Below, piece after piece: positions 23,592 to 32,021 of a stretch of 64,000 bases of DNA. The notes beneath the pieces were generated by a model that was not told the origin of the DNA, searched no databases, and saw only the letters and a program-made list of their open reading frames with translations. The stretch is from Streptomyces sp. NBC_01471 (GTDB lineage Bacteria; Actinomycetota; Actinomycetes; Streptomycetales; Streptomycetaceae): contig NZ_CP109450.1 in assembly GCF_041438865.1 (NCBI RefSeq), positions 5,644,501 to 5,708,500 of the forward strand. Reading direction: 5' to 3'. Within the stretch, counting starts at the first letter, position 1. Every line of letters starts with the position of its first letter. The position numbers and the translations under genes were made by a program.

Positions 23592-26477
23592 GTGGATGTT
23601 CGGGAGTTGAGGGGGCGTTACGAGCCGTTTGTGGTGTCGGCGCTGGAGACGTTGTGGGGGAAGTCGAGGGAGCGGGCAGGGGGCTCTACGAATCTTCTGA
23701 TGGCGCATCTCTTGGATACTGCGGCGATTGCGGAGCTGATGTGGGATGGCTTCCTTGCCCGTTCGACACGGTCGGCGTTGGATGAGATGGCGGGTGGGTC
23801 GGGACAGGGGCGGCTGCTGTTCGCCTGGTTGTGCGGGGTCCACGACTGCGGGAAGGCGACGCCGGCGCATCAGCGTTTATGGCCGGAGGGTGCGGAGGCC
23901 GTACGCCGGTCGGGGCTGGCGTGGGCGGAGATGGCTGCTGTGGCGGGAGCGAAGCAGCAGAAGCGCTGGCGTCACGACTGGGCCGGTGGGCTGTTGGCGC
24001 GTGACTTGCTGGCCGATGCCGGGTGGAGTGCGGAGCAGGTGGACTGGGTGTGGCCGCTGGTGGCGGGGCATCATGGTGCGTTTCCTTCGTTGCGCGATGT
24101 GCAGGAACCTCGTTCGGCAAAGGGGCAGTTGAGGGGCAGGGGAGCATGGCGCCGGGTTCAGCAAGCCTTGCTTGAGGTCTTCACGCGGGAGGTTGGTTTC
24201 GGGGCGCTCGGTGAGGTGGAGCCGGTGGCTGTTCCATCCAGGGCGCTCCAGCTGCAGCTCAGTGGCTTGGTGGTCATGGCGGACTGGATCGCGAGCGACG
24301 AGCGTTTCTTCGTGGGTATGGACGATCTGCAGCAGGTGAGCCTGGATGCTTCCCGTGGGCGGGCGGCACTGGCGTGGAAGGCTCTGGAGCTGCAGGGCGG
24401 CTGGGGGGCTCTGGCCCTGCCTGGGCCAGAGGCGTTTCTGGACCGGTTTGGGTATGTGCCGAGGCCTTCGCAAGCAATGGTGGTCGAGGCAGCTCGCCGG
24501 ATAAGTGGTCCAGGGCTTGTGGTGGTCGAAGCGCCGATGGGTGAGGGCAAGACTGAAGCTGCTCAGGCTGCGGCGGAAGTACTTGCGGCCAGGTTCGGTG
24601 CGGACGGTGTGTTCGTTGGGATGCCGACCCAGGCGACCAGCGATCCCATGTTCACCCGGACACGTCGGTGGGTGAAGGCGATCGAAGAGCAGCTCGCGTC
24701 TCGGGTGGTGCTGCTGCACGGCAAGAGAGCGTTCAACCGGGAGTGGAAGAGCCTGCTGGAGGGCGCGGGCGCCTATGCGGACGAGGCATTCTGCGGGGTG
24801 GATGAGTTCGGGTTGGATGGCGACCCGTACGGCCTTGAGACCGGTGTGCGCGATGCGCCGGAGCGGCTGGCGCCTGCTGAGTGGTTTCTGGGGGCGAAGC
24901 GCGGGCTGCTGGCACCGTTCGTGGTCGGCACGGTCGACCAGCTTCTGTATGCGGCTACCCGTACGCGGCACGTGATGCTGCGGATGGCAGGCTTGGCTGG
25001 CAAAGTCGTGATCCTTGACGAAGTACATGCGTGTGACGTGTACATGAGTCAGTTTCTGCGTGAGGCGCTGCGGTGGCTGGGCCAGGCCGCCGTGCCGGTG
25101 CTTGTCCTGTCGGCGACGCTTGCCCCCGCACAGCGGCAGGCATTGGTCGAGGCGTATTTGGCCGGTGCGGCGTCCCGTGAGGAGTTCCGGGTCGAGGTTC
25201 CGGCACCGCCGGGCTATCCGAGTGTCACGACGGCATCATTGCCGGCCTTGGGGGAGGCACAGGTTCACGTTGATTCGACGGACAGTTGGCGCGAGGATCT
25301 CGGAGTGGTGGTGCGCGTAGTGCCCGAGGCGGTGCCAGGTGCCCGGTCCTCGCGTGCGGAGCGGCAGCGGTTGCAGGGTGCGGCGGACGCGAAAGTGGGG
25401 GGCCTGTTGGCGGATGAACTGGCCGATGGGGGGACCGCGCTCGTCATCCGCAACTCCGTTGCGAGGGCCCAGAGTCTCTACGAGGAACTGCGCGAGCGTT
25501 TCGGCGATGACGAAGTACGGCTTCTGCATGCTCGGTTCACGGTTGCCCGGCGTGCCGATCTGACAGAGGAGAGCCTGCGTCTGCTGGGTCCGCAGACACC
25601 GCGGCCCCGGAGCGGCCGGTTGATTCTGGTGGCCACACAGCTGGCTGAGCAGTCCTTCGATGTCGATGCCGACATGCTGATCACGGATCTGGCCCCTGTC
25701 GATCTCCTGATGCAGCGTGTAGGACGACTGCACCGGCATGAGGACACGTGGCGCCCTGACAGACTGCGCGTGCCACGGGTGTTCGTTACCGGGTTCGATC
25801 CGCGTGAGGGCCGTGTGCCGGCTTTCGGGTTTGCCAGCGAGATGATTTACGGACGCCATCTGCTCCTGCGGACCGCTGCCGTCCTCCCCGGAGCGGGAGA
25901 GCTGTGGTCGGTTCCGGGAGACGTACCTGGACTGGTGGAGAAGGTGTACGGGTCGGATACGTCGCTGCTGCCCGAGCCATGGCAAGAAGCCGGTGAGGTT
26001 GCCAGCCGGGAGCAGGAGGGCCGGGACCGAGCCCGTGCCGAAGAGGCGCGGCAGTTTCTGCTGACTCCGCACGGTGAACACGAGAGGCGCACCCTGGCGG
26101 GCCTCCACTACGGGGGATCCACTGCGGGCAGCGACGAGAGTTCGCTGCAGGCAGCGGTTCGCGACGGTGACGAATCCGTCGAGGTCATCCTGGTGGTCCG
26201 GGATGAAGCCGGTGGGGCATTCCGGACCTTGGCGGGGCGAGCGCTGAGCGTCAATGGTGATGTGGCGCCGGATGTGCTGGATGAGGTGTTGGGCTCGATG
26301 GTGAGACTGCCGTCGAAGTTCACTCAATCGGCTTTGGAACTGCGGCCGTTGCCCGCCTGGCACGGGCATCCGTGGTTGCGCCAGAGCCGTGCTCTGGTGC
26401 TGGACGCTTCACGCAGGGCCCAACTGGGCGACTTCACGGTGTCGTACGACGACGAATTCGGTCTCCGGCAGGTGTAG
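23592..26477 (+). CDS. cas3: Cas3 helicase-nuclease, type I-E
   Basis: 961 residues from GTG at 23592 (GAGGG seven bases upstream); an in-frame ATG at 23577 is an alternative. N-terminal HD nuclease: LMAHLLDTAA, GVHDCGKATPAHQ (about residue 83) and the HHG motif in AGHHGAFPS. SF2 helicase: Walker A APMGEGKTEAA (about 315), DEVHACD (about 475), SATLAP, and motif VI LLMQRVGRLHRHED. Recruited by Cascade to unwind and degrade target DNA. It lies 270 bp after array 1 and is separated from the Cascade genes by a 276-bp gap that contains a hairpin and a repeat-like structure. Confidence 0.97.
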   Translation: MDVRELRGRYEPFVVSALETLWGKSRERAGGSTNLLMAHLLDTAAIAELMWDGFLARSTRSALDEMAGGSGQGRLLFAWLCGVHDCGKATPAHQRLWPEGAEAVRRSGLAWAEMAAVAGAKQQKRWRHDWAGGLLARDLLADAGWSAEQVDWVWPLVAGHHGAFPSLRDVQEPRSAKGQLRGRGAWRRVQQALLEVFTREVGFGALGEVEPVAVPSRALQLQLSGLVVMADWIASDERFFVGMDDLQQVSLDASRGRAALAWKALELQGGWGALALPGPEAFLDRFGYVPRPSQAMVVEAARRISGPGLVVVEAPMGEGKTEAAQAAAEVLAARFGADGVFVGMPTQATSDPMFTRTRRWVKAIEEQLASRVVLLHGKRAFNREWKSLLEGAGAYADEAFCGVDEFGLDGDPYGLETGVRDAPERLAPAEWFLGAKRGLLAPFVVGTVDQLLYAATRTRHVMLRMAGLAGKVVILDEVHACDVYMSQFLREALRWLGQAAVPVLVLSATLAPAQRQALVEAYLAGAASREEFRVEVPAPPGYPSVTTASLPALGEAQVHVDSTDSWREDLGVVVRVVPEAVPGARSSRAERQRLQGAADAKVGGLLADELADGGTALVIRNSVARAQSLYEELRERFGDDEVRLLHARFTVARRADLTEESLRLLGPQTPRPRSGRLILVATQLAEQSFDVDADMLITDLAPVDLLMQRVGRLHRHEDTWRPDRLRVPRVFVTGFDPREGRVPAFGFASEMIYGRHLLLRTAAVLPGAGELWSVPGDVPGLVEKVYGSDTSLLPEPWQEAGEVASREQEGRDRARAEEARQFLLTPHGEHERRTLAGLHYGGSTAGSDESSLQAAVRDGDESVEVILVVRDEAGGAFRTLAGRALSVNGDVAPDVLDEVLGSMVRLPSKFTQSALELRPLPAWHGHPWLRQSRALVLDASRRAQLGDFTVSYDDEFGLRQV

Positions 26478-26526
26478 AGCCCTGTGGCTGCTTGTGCGGA
26501 TGTAGCCGGGCCGAAGGGGGAGTGGC

Positions 26527-26554
26527 GAGCCGCCGGGCTGGATCCCGGCGGCTC
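26527..26554. terminator. Hairpin downstream of cas3
   Basis: Perfect 11-bp stem GAGCCGCCGGG (26527-26537) / CCCGGCGGCTC (26544-26554) with a 6-nt loop, 50 bp after the cas3 stop. No T-run follows on either strand. It may end cas3 transcription, or, read on the minus strand, follow the repeat-like structure at 26554-26662. Confidence 0.55.
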
Positions 26555-26642
26555 GGTGCCCCCGCCTAGCGCGGGGTCGAGGTAGCTCCCGATCTGCTGT
26601 GCAAACAGAGAAGGGGATCATCCCCGCAGACCGTCCATCGCG
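26554..26642 (-). CRISPR. Candidate antisense mini-CRISPR in cas3-cas8e gap
   Basis: On the minus strand, 26581-26554 reads CTCGACCCCGCGC-TAG-GCGGGGGCACC. Its first 13 bases match the array-2 repeat at 12 positions, and the CCCCGC/GCGGGG stem is intact. Upstream, 26642-26615 ends CTGCGGGGATGATCC, matching 13 of the last 15 bases of the array-1 repeat (CTGCGGGGATAGTCC). The sequence between, 26582-26614, is exactly 33 nt, the spacer length of both arrays. A GTTGACCC (26662-26655) further upstream might be the displaced 5' half of the first repeat. No coding gene lies here. Confidence 0.5.
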
Positions 26643-26753
26643 GCTTGGTCTGCCGGGTCAACGTCCGGATTCTTACACCTGGTTGTGGAGAAGACATGTG
26701 CGCTCCCCAACACCACTGCTAGCGTTAAACATAGAAGATTCCATTGAGGGGGA

Positions 26754-28463
26754 ATGATGACTCATGGCTTTTCCCTGAACGACGATCCCTGGTTGCTCTT
26801 ACCGCCTGCTGCGGGGGGACCGGCGGGGGAGCGACCTCTGAAAACTGCGTTGCTGGATGCGCACGAGTTCGGCGACTTGGTGGTGGAGATCCCCACCCAG
26901 AGGGCGGCAGTATTCCGGCAGGTTCTGCTGCCAGTGGTCCTCGATGCCCTGGGCCGCCCGGCCGACGAGCGCGAGTGGATGAGCTGGTTCTCCAAGGGGC
27001 GATGGTCACAGGAGCAACGCCGAACTCTCGAAGCCTACTTGGACGCACACCACGCGTTGTTCGACCTCTTCGATCCGGCGCAGCCCTTTGGGCAGGTCGT
27101 CGGGCTGTGTACTGCGAAGGGCGAGACGAAGAATGCCGGGCTGATCGTTGCGACCGCTGCCACCGGGAACAACGTGCCGCTGTTCGCTTCGCGTACGGAG
27201 GGTGATGCCTTCTCGCTGACTCCCGCGCAGGCGATGCACTGGTTGGTGCACACGCAGTGCTGGGACACTGCAGCGATCAAGACGGGAGCCGTGGGCGATC
27301 CGAAAGCGAAGGCGGGCAAGACCACAGGAAACCCGACTGGGCCGCTCGGGCAGATGGGCGTCACCTTATTGGTCGGTACGACACTGTTCGAGACCTTGCT
27401 GCTGAATCTTCCGGTCGGGGCTCCGCCGACGTCGTCCGACCTGCCGCAGTGGAGGAGGCGCGAGCCTTCGCATCCGTGCTCGGCCGGTACCCCCCAGTGG
27501 CAGGAACGGGCACCCGAAGGGCTCCTGGACCTGTGGACGTGGCAGTCTCGCCGAATCCGGCTCTTCCCCGAAGAGACCGATGAAGGTGTTCGGGTGACGC
27601 GCGTATTGGTTGCTGCGGGGGACCGGATGCCTCACACGCCTGAAACCGAGCCGCACACCATGTGGCGGGTGGAGCCGACCGGCGGCCGGAGCGCGCGAAG
27701 AACCAAAGGCGGAACCGTGCCGCCGCGCCGTCCTCTGCGTCTCCAGCCCGGCAAGGCTGCGTGGCGTGGGCTCGATGCGCTCCTTGCGCCTGAACGGCAG
27801 TCGCGGGATGCCGGGGAGAAGACGAGCGGGTTCGCCACGAGCAAGCTCCTGGACCAAGCAGGCGCTCTGGCGCCCGACCTCAGCGAGGCATATCCGCTGC
27901 GCGTGGAACTATCCGGTATCGCCTACGGGAATCAGTCGGCTGTCATCGACGACGTGATGTTTGACGCGTTGCCTCTCCCGTTGGCAGCGCTCGAAGCCGA
28001 CAGTGACGTCCGCTCGGCTCTCCTCGAAGTGACGGAACAGGCTGAGCAGTTGGCCACATCTATCAATCATCTGTCGGCTGATCTGCGGCGTGCGCTCGGC
28101 ACCGAACCGATCCCCTGGGACAAGGGGCAGCGCCCCGGCGAGCTTGTCCTGCATGCCTTGGACCCCTTGGTGCGAAGGCTGTTGGCCGGGATGAGGGGTT
28201 TGGAGGACCTGGAGCGGATCGAGGCGGGCCAGCTCGCCTGGGAGCAGCTTGCCTGGCGCCGAAGCTGGGAGGTAGCTGACCGCCTCCTCCAGGCGGTACC
28301 CGTCGGAGCATTCGTGGGGAGAAACATCTCGCAGGGGGAGGGAAAGCCCGAGCGCACGTATCGCGTCTCGCTGGCCGAGGCTTCCTTCCTCAAGCGTCGT
28401 AAGGAGATCCTCCACCGGGCCGAAGCAGCTCCGCGGAACCACCGCGCCCCTGACAGCCAGTAG
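26754..28463 (+). CDS. cas8e: Cas8e (Cse1/CasA), large subunit of type I-E Cascade
   Basis: 569 residues. ATG at 26754 follows GAGGGGGA; the next codon is also ATG. It begins FSLNDDPWLLLPP, as Cse1 proteins do, and contains EYLDAHHALFDLFDPAQPFGQ-type and PLFASRTEGDAFSLTPAQAM blocks (partly quoted), the KAGKTTGNPTGPLGQMG loop and a C-terminal four-helix bundle (TEQAEQLATSINHLSADLRR). Cse1 recognises the PAM and recruits Cas3. The start of a presumed Cascade operon. Confidence 0.95.
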   Translation: MMTHGFSLNDDPWLLLPPAAGGPAGERPLKTALLDAHEFGDLVVEIPTQRAAVFRQVLLPVVLDALGRPADEREWMSWFSKGRWSQEQRRTLEAYLDAHHALFDLFDPAQPFGQVVGLCTAKGETKNAGLIVATAATGNNVPLFASRTEGDAFSLTPAQAMHWLVHTQCWDTAAIKTGAVGDPKAKAGKTTGNPTGPLGQMGVTLLVGTTLFETLLLNLPVGAPPTSSDLPQWRRREPSHPCSAGTPQWQERAPEGLLDLWTWQSRRIRLFPEETDEGVRVTRVLVAAGDRMPHTPETEPHTMWRVEPTGGRSARRTKGGTVPPRRPLRLQPGKAAWRGLDALLAPERQSRDAGEKTSGFATSKLLDQAGALAPDLSEAYPLRVELSGIAYGNQSAVIDDVMFDALPLPLAALEADSDVRSALLEVTEQAEQLATSINHLSADLRRALGTEPIPWDKGQRPGELVLHALDPLVRRLLAGMRGLEDLERIEAGQLAWEQLAWRRSWEVADRLLQAVPVGAFVGRNISQGEGKPERTYRVSLAEASFLKRRKEILHRAEAAPRNHRAPDSQ

Positions 28464-28546
28464 CCGGCGAGACGCCCTTCAAAGCGCCACACCCCGGCCC
28501 AGGGCCACTGGATACCCGCGCTCCGGGCCATTCCAGCACGCCCTTT

Positions 28547-29188
28547 GTGACACAGCGTCCCTCATCACGTCTGGATACGCTCATGACCGAAGAAGACCTC
28601 ACGAAGCAGAGAATCTGGCACCGCTATATCGCCGCAGACGGCACCTGGCGCCGCAAGAAAGGCACTGAGCCGGAGAGGCGCCCGCCCGGGGAGGACCTCG
28701 CGGTTCTGCGCCGGGGGCTGGGCCGCCCGGCGGGAACCGTGCTGGAGATGTTCCCCTTCTACACCTGTCCGGTCGACGACTTCGCCGCACGTCGAGGCGA
28801 GGTCTCGGCCGAGCAGGAGGCCGAGCACATCGCGCTCGCTCTCTATGGGCTGCACCAGCAGAGCCAGGACCGACCGATGCACCGCGACGGATTCAGCCTC
28901 GGCCGGGCCATGCTGGAGCTCCGGCGCCACGACCGTACCAGTGACGAGGCAGTGGACTCCCGCTTCCAACAGGCGTTCTCCGCAACGTCAACGGCAGCAC
29001 TGCAACTGCGTCTGCGCGGCCTGATCACGCAGCTCAAGGACATCAAACAGCCCCTCGACTACAACCGCCTGGCCTGCGACATCCACGACTGGGACCGGCC
29101 CGGCTCCCGCTCCCGTGTCCGCCGCCGCTGGGGCTTGGACTACTACGGCTGGACCCAGAAGGCTACAGCTCCGAGTTCCGACCGCTGA
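28547..29188 (+). CDS. cse2: Cse2 (CasB), small subunit of Cascade
   Basis: 213 residues from GTG at 28547; ATG at 28583 (MTEEDLTKQRIWHRYI) would give 201 residues. Helical protein with LAVLRRGLGRPAGTVLEMFP, AEHIALALYGLHQQSQDRPM, LGRAMLELRRHDR and KDIKQPLDYNRLACDIHDWD, the family's typical core (RRG and FxY..P.. motifs, final D-WD helix). Two copies stabilise the crRNA-target hybrid. 83 bp after cas8e. Confidence 0.93.
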   Translation: MTQRPSSRLDTLMTEEDLTKQRIWHRYIAADGTWRRKKGTEPERRPPGEDLAVLRRGLGRPAGTVLEMFPFYTCPVDDFAARRGEVSAEQEAEHIALALYGLHQQSQDRPMHRDGFSLGRAMLELRRHDRTSDEAVDSRFQQAFSATSTAALQLRLRGLITQLKDIKQPLDYNRLACDIHDWDRPGSRSRVRRRWGLDYYGWTQKATAPSSDR

Positions 29189-29308
29189 TCCACTGCACGC
29201 CCTGACGTCCGCCTTGCCACAGACGTCCTTCTCCTGTGCGCGCGCCCGCATCCGTACTGGCAACAGACCCGCCGACTACCGCTCACTCACACAACCTGGA
29301 GCAATCCG

Positions 29309-30463
29309 ATGACCCAGCGCCTCTACATCGACGTGCACGTTGTCCAGACTGTCCCGCCCGCCAACCTCAACCGAGACGATCAGGGAAACCCCAAGGAGGC
29401 CATCTACGGCGGGGTTCGCCGCTCACGCGTCTCCTCCCAGGCATGGAAACGGGCATCCCGCCAGCACTTCGACGCCCAGGCCCCCGAGCCCGACCGCGCC
29501 ACCCGCACCAAGCGCATCACCAACGAACTCAGCACCCGGATCTCACGGAACACCACACTGGACCGCGAGGACACCGACCGGATCGCCGCAGCCCTTCTTG
29601 CACAGCTCGGCCTGAGCCAGGGCAAGAAGGCCGGCGACACCGCCTACCTCCTCTTCTACGGCAACGCCCAGCTCGACGCCGTGGCCGCCCTGGTAACGGA
29701 CCGCGCCACCGACCTAGCAGCCCTGGACGAAAAGGCCCTCACCGAAGCCGTCAAGGAACTGCCCGTCGCCGAGAACTTCAAGACCGGGCACCCCGTGGGC
29801 GTCGCCCTGTTCGGCCGCATGGTCGCCGATATCCCCAAGCTCAACGTCGACGCCGCCGTACAGGTCGCCCACGCACTCTCCACCCACGAGACGCAACTCG
29901 AATTCGACTACTTCACTGCGGTCGACGACCAGAACGAACAGGACGAGACCGGCGCCGGAATGATCGGCACCATCGGCTTCAACTCCGCAACCCTCTACCG
30001 CTACGCCACCGTCGGATTCGCCCAGCTCACCGACAACCTCGGCGGCGACACCGAAGCCGCCCTCGACGCCCTCGACCGGTTCGTCGACAGCTTCGCCCGG
30101 TCCGCCCCCACCGGCTACCAGAACTCCTTCGCCCACCGAACCCGGCCCAGCCTCGTCGCCGTCGTCGTGCGCACCGACCAGCCCGTCAACCTGGTCTCCG
30201 CCTTCGAAGAGCCCATCGCAGCAGAAGCCGGCATCCAGGCGAACTCCGCCCGCCGCCTCGCGCAGGAGCACATCACCGCCACACAGGTGTGGGGAGACAC
30301 CCCTCTCTACGGAGCTGCCAGCCACACCTTCACCACCAGCGAAACCCGCACCAAAGACACCGCCGAAACCCTTACCCAGGCATTCGGCGAACCCGTCACT
30401 TTTCCCGACCTGCGCACCACTCTGCGCGCTCGCATCGCCACCGCCCTGGGGGAACAGGCGTGA
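29309..30463 (+). CDS. cas7e: Cas7e (Cse4/CasC), Cascade backbone
   Basis: 384 residues, ATG at 29309. MTQRLYIDVHVVQTVPPANL, EAIYGGVRRSRVSSQAWKRA, NPVNL-like RTDQPVNLVSAFEEP and VGFAQLTDNLGGD match Cas7e. Six copies bind the crRNA spacer. A 120-bp gap precedes it, the longest within cas8e-cas2, and could hold an extra promoter. The stop overlaps the cas5e start (GTGA). Confidence 0.96.
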   Translation: MTQRLYIDVHVVQTVPPANLNRDDQGNPKEAIYGGVRRSRVSSQAWKRASRQHFDAQAPEPDRATRTKRITNELSTRISRNTTLDREDTDRIAAALLAQLGLSQGKKAGDTAYLLFYGNAQLDAVAALVTDRATDLAALDEKALTEAVKELPVAENFKTGHPVGVALFGRMVADIPKLNVDAAVQVAHALSTHETQLEFDYFTAVDDQNEQDETGAGMIGTIGFNSATLYRYATVGFAQLTDNLGGDTEAALDALDRFVDSFARSAPTGYQNSFAHRTRPSLVAVVVRTDQPVNLVSAFEEPIAAEAGIQANSARRLAQEHITATQVWGDTPLYGAASHTFTTSETRTKDTAETLTQAFGEPVTFPDLRTTLRARIATALGEQA

Positions 30464-31257
30464 CGCACCTCGGCCACACCTCCGTCCTCCTGCTGCGGCT
30501 CGCCGCCCCCCTCCAGTCATGGGGCGACCGCAGCACCTTCAACCGACGTGAAACCCGGCCCGAACCCACAAAGTCCGGAGTCGTTGGCCTTCTTGCCGCA
30601 GCCGCCGGCCGCTCCCGCTACGCCGCCTTGGACGACCTCGCCGGTCTCGGACTCGGCATCCGCATCGACCAGCCCGGCAGCATCCTCCGCGATTACCACA
30701 CCGTCAGCGACTACCGCGGCCAACCGCTCCTCTCCGCCGCCGTGACCGCCAGGGGCGTACAGAAACCCACCTCACCCGCCAAACACACACACATCACCCA
30801 GCGCTTCTACCTCCAAGACGCCGTCTTCCTCGCTGCCGTGGAAGGTCCGCAGGGACTCATCACCGCCCTCGAACACGCCGTACGCCACCCCGTCTTCCCT
30901 CTCGCCCTCGGCCGCCGTTCCTGTGTACCCGCACAGCCCCTGGTCCTGGGCCAGCGCACCAGCTCGCTTGAGGACGCGCTGCGTGCCGAGCCCTGGCAGG
31001 CTGCCCCCGCAGTACGCAAGCGGTGGGGGCGGCAGAACGACGACGCCGCACACATCGACCTTCCCGCCACCCTGGACGATCCGGCAGGAGACGAAGTCCG
31101 CGATGACGTCCCCCTGTCCTTCGCCCCCACAGGCCGGACCTTCACCACCCGCCGTACCCGCCACACCTACCTCGAAGCCCCCACCGGCCTCACCCCCGAC
31201 CCCGCACGGCCCCCGACCAACGGCGGCCACGACCCCTTCGCCCTACTGGGCTGGTGA
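30460..31257 (+). CDS. cas5e: Cas5e (CasD), Cascade subunit
   Basis: 265 residues from GTG at 30460, overlapping the cas7e stop. RAMP protein: LLRLAAPLQSWGDRSTFNRR, EPTKSGVVGLLAAAAGRSR and TARGVQKPTSPAKHTHITQRF (partly) followed by PLALGRRSCVPAQP are typical. It binds the 5' handle of crRNA. The frame is open upstream through cas7e but that is a shadow. Confidence 0.95.
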   Translation: MTHLGHTSVLLLRLAAPLQSWGDRSTFNRRETRPEPTKSGVVGLLAAAAGRSRYAALDDLAGLGLGIRIDQPGSILRDYHTVSDYRGQPLLSAAVTARGVQKPTSPAKHTHITQRFYLQDAVFLAAVEGPQGLITALEHAVRHPVFPLALGRRSCVPAQPLVLGQRTSSLEDALRAEPWQAAPAVRKRWGRQNDDAAHIDLPATLDDPAGDEVRDDVPLSFAPTGRTFTTRRTRHTYLEAPTGLTPDPARPPTNGGHDPFALLGW

Positions 31258-32015
31258 TCGACATGCCTTATCTCTCCCGTATCCGCATCAATCCTCTACG
31301 CGCCGAGAGCCGCAAACTTCTCGCCAGCCCGCGCGCGATGCACGCCGCGGTCCAAGGCGGGGTCCCCGGCCTGCCCGAACAAGAACGCACTCTGTGGCGG
31401 CTCGACCCGGACAACCCGCACCGCCCCCAGCTGTTCGTCCTCACCACAGACAAACCAGACTGGACCCACCTGGTTGAACAGGCAGGATGGCCCGGCGCCG
31501 ACGGCGAGCACTATGCCGTACGCGACTACGCTCCGCTCCTGCAGCAACTAGCACTGGGCCGCAGCTTCGCTTTCCGCCTCACGGCCAACCCCGTCCAGAA
31601 CACCAACCGGCCCGACAAACTCACCGCGCGCCAACAGGCACGCGTCGAAGCCGGCGACCGCCGCAGCTTCCGCCTCGGCCACCGGACCACCGCAGCCCAG
31701 CTCAGATGGTTCCTCACCCGCACCGCACGCTGGGGGTTCGACATTCCCAACGCCCCACACCTTGAAGGAACCCACGACACAGACAACGAACCACCCCGCG
31801 ACATCCGCATCACCACCCGTCAGCGCCGCTCCTTCGGCAAGGGGGTGGTCACCGCGAAAGAAGCCCACGTCGTCATGAACTCCGTGACCTTCGAAGGACG
31901 CTTGCGCATCACTGACCCCGCTCTTCTCACCGAGCGCCTCCTGGCCGGTATCGGCCCCTCCAAGGCATACGGATGCGGACTGCTCACCCTCGCCCCGCTC
32001 CCCGAAGGGGCATGA
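31254..32015 (+). CDS. cas6e: Cas6e (CasE), crRNA-processing endonuclease
   Basis: 253 residues from GTG at 31254, overlapping cas5e by four bases. Starts MIDMPYLSRIRINPLRAESR; the catalytic His is probably His30 in SPRAMHAAVQGG. The C-terminal glycine-rich motif is AGIGPSKAYGCGLLTLAP. It cuts the CRISPR transcript 3' of the repeat hairpin and stays bound. Confidence 0.96.
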   Translation: MIDMPYLSRIRINPLRAESRKLLASPRAMHAAVQGGVPGLPEQERTLWRLDPDNPHRPQLFVLTTDKPDWTHLVEQAGWPGADGEHYAVRDYAPLLQQLALGRSFAFRLTANPVQNTNRPDKLTARQQARVEAGDRRSFRLGHRTTAAQLRWFLTRTARWGFDIPNAPHLEGTHDTDNEPPRDIRITTRQRRSFGKGVVTAKEAHVVMNSVTFEGRLRITDPALLTERLLAGIGPSKAYGCGLLTLAPLPEGA

Positions 32016-32021
32016 ACAGCC

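Noticed and set aside
29236..30459. Long upstream extension of the cas5e frame through cas7e
   Set aside because: The stretch is a shadow of cas7e; the true start is the GTG overlapping the cas7e stop.
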